The notes beneath the pieces were generated by a model that saw only the letters and a program-made list of their open reading frames with translations, did no database searches and was not told the DNA's origin. This document shows positions 63,865 to 64,000 of a DNA stretch of 64,000 bases, piece by piece. How positions within the stretch are numbered: the first letter of the stretch is position 1; each line of letters starts with the position of its first letter. Location of the stretch: the NCBI RefSeq assembly GCF_008329905.1, contig NZ_CP032155.1, forward strand, positions 6,181,980-6,245,979, written 5' to 3'. A program made the position numbers and the translations under genes. This DNA is from Mycobacterium sp. ELW1 (GTDB lineage Bacteria > Actinomycetota > Actinomycetes > Mycobacteriales > Mycobacteriaceae).

Positions 63865-64000
63865 CTGCCAAAGCCGTTTCAGATCGAGACGGCGCGCAAT
63901 CACCAAGCGGGGGAACAGGTCGGCCGACGGTCCACACGACATCATTGCGGGGATTACTGCCGACCCGCGACCCTGCGCCGATATGCTCCGGAGGCGAGCA

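Larger units (their letters stand above)
63541..64000. other. rpmH-dnaA intergenic region
   Basis: 460 bp without a gene. It holds the divergent rpmH and dnaA promoters and the rpmH leader hairpin. Only one weak DnaA-box-like sequence is visible (CGGTCCACA, 63928-63936), so the main box cluster of oriC is probably downstream of dnaA, as in other mycobacteria. Confidence 0.7.

Noticed and set aside
63541..64000. oriC within this window
   Set aside because: No cluster of DnaA boxes or AT-rich unwinding region is visible; the known mycobacterial origin lies beyond dnaA, outside the window.

Overview
The window is high-GC chromosomal DNA from a mycobacterium, most likely a rapid grower (Mycolicibacterium / M. 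smegmatis type). Gene content and order match the neighbourhood of the replication origin in that group: dnaB-rplI-rpsR-ssb-rpsF-ponA1-ino1-leuS on one side and pcnA-mutT4-murJ-sigM-trxB-trxA-cwlM-parB-parA-rsmG-jag-yidC-yidD-rnpA-rpmH on the other. The window stops just before dnaA. Genes with M. tuberculosis counterparts Rv0036c-Rv0058 lie directly beside the Rv3906c-Rv3924c block. This is the rapid-grower arrangement; in M. tuberculosis the two blocks lie on opposite sides of the origin. Names, family assignments and Rv numbers come from sequence recognition and memory, not from a search.

Region by region. 1-6.8 kb is an accessory stretch: a universal stress protein cut by the window edge, a small secreted protein, an amidohydrolase, an O-methyltransferase, a LAS-type cell-wall peptidase, a flavin split-barrel protein and a sulfatase. 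6.8-9.0 kb is a compositionally odd patch with a small orphan gene, about 490 bp of unassigned DNA and a free-standing intein-like endonuclease gene. 9.0-21.6 kb holds dnaB (interrupted by a 285-residue class 3-type intein), ribosomal protein and SSB genes, cell-wall genes and ino1. 21.6-33.6 kb holds hydrolases, a PhoX-like phosphatase, a serine recombinase-GGDEF fusion, an F420-type oxidoreductase, a P450 with a divergent GntR regulator, an amino-acid ABC transporter, MarR, glucosylglycerate hydrolase and an SDR. 33.6-45.3 kb holds leuS, envelope and transport genes and a GGDEF-EAL protein. 45.3-63.5 kb is the conserved origin-flanking block: envelope assembly (MurJ, CwlM, YidC), redox (TrxB/TrxA), segregation (ParAB with two perfect parS sites) and RNA genes. 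The last 460 bp is the rpmH-dnaA intergenic region.

The strongest unexpected signal is at dnaB. The P-loop intein keeps its splicing residues but has lost both endonuclease aspartates. A second intein relative, of the type M. tuberculosis carries at the downstream RESG site of DnaB, is a separate ORF 6 bp after the dnaB stop and in the same frame. It keeps both endonuclease aspartates but has lost three splicing positions. The empty RESG site inside dnaB lies in a patch of codons that are rare in high-GC mycobacteria (TTA, CTA, ATA). Second in interest is a serine recombinase catalytic domain fused to a degenerate GGDEF domain that keeps a c-di-GMP inhibitory-site motif. Many genes show a TANNNT hexamer 6-8 nt before the start codon, the layout of leaderless transcripts. 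Several regulator genes have clean palindromes over their promoters.
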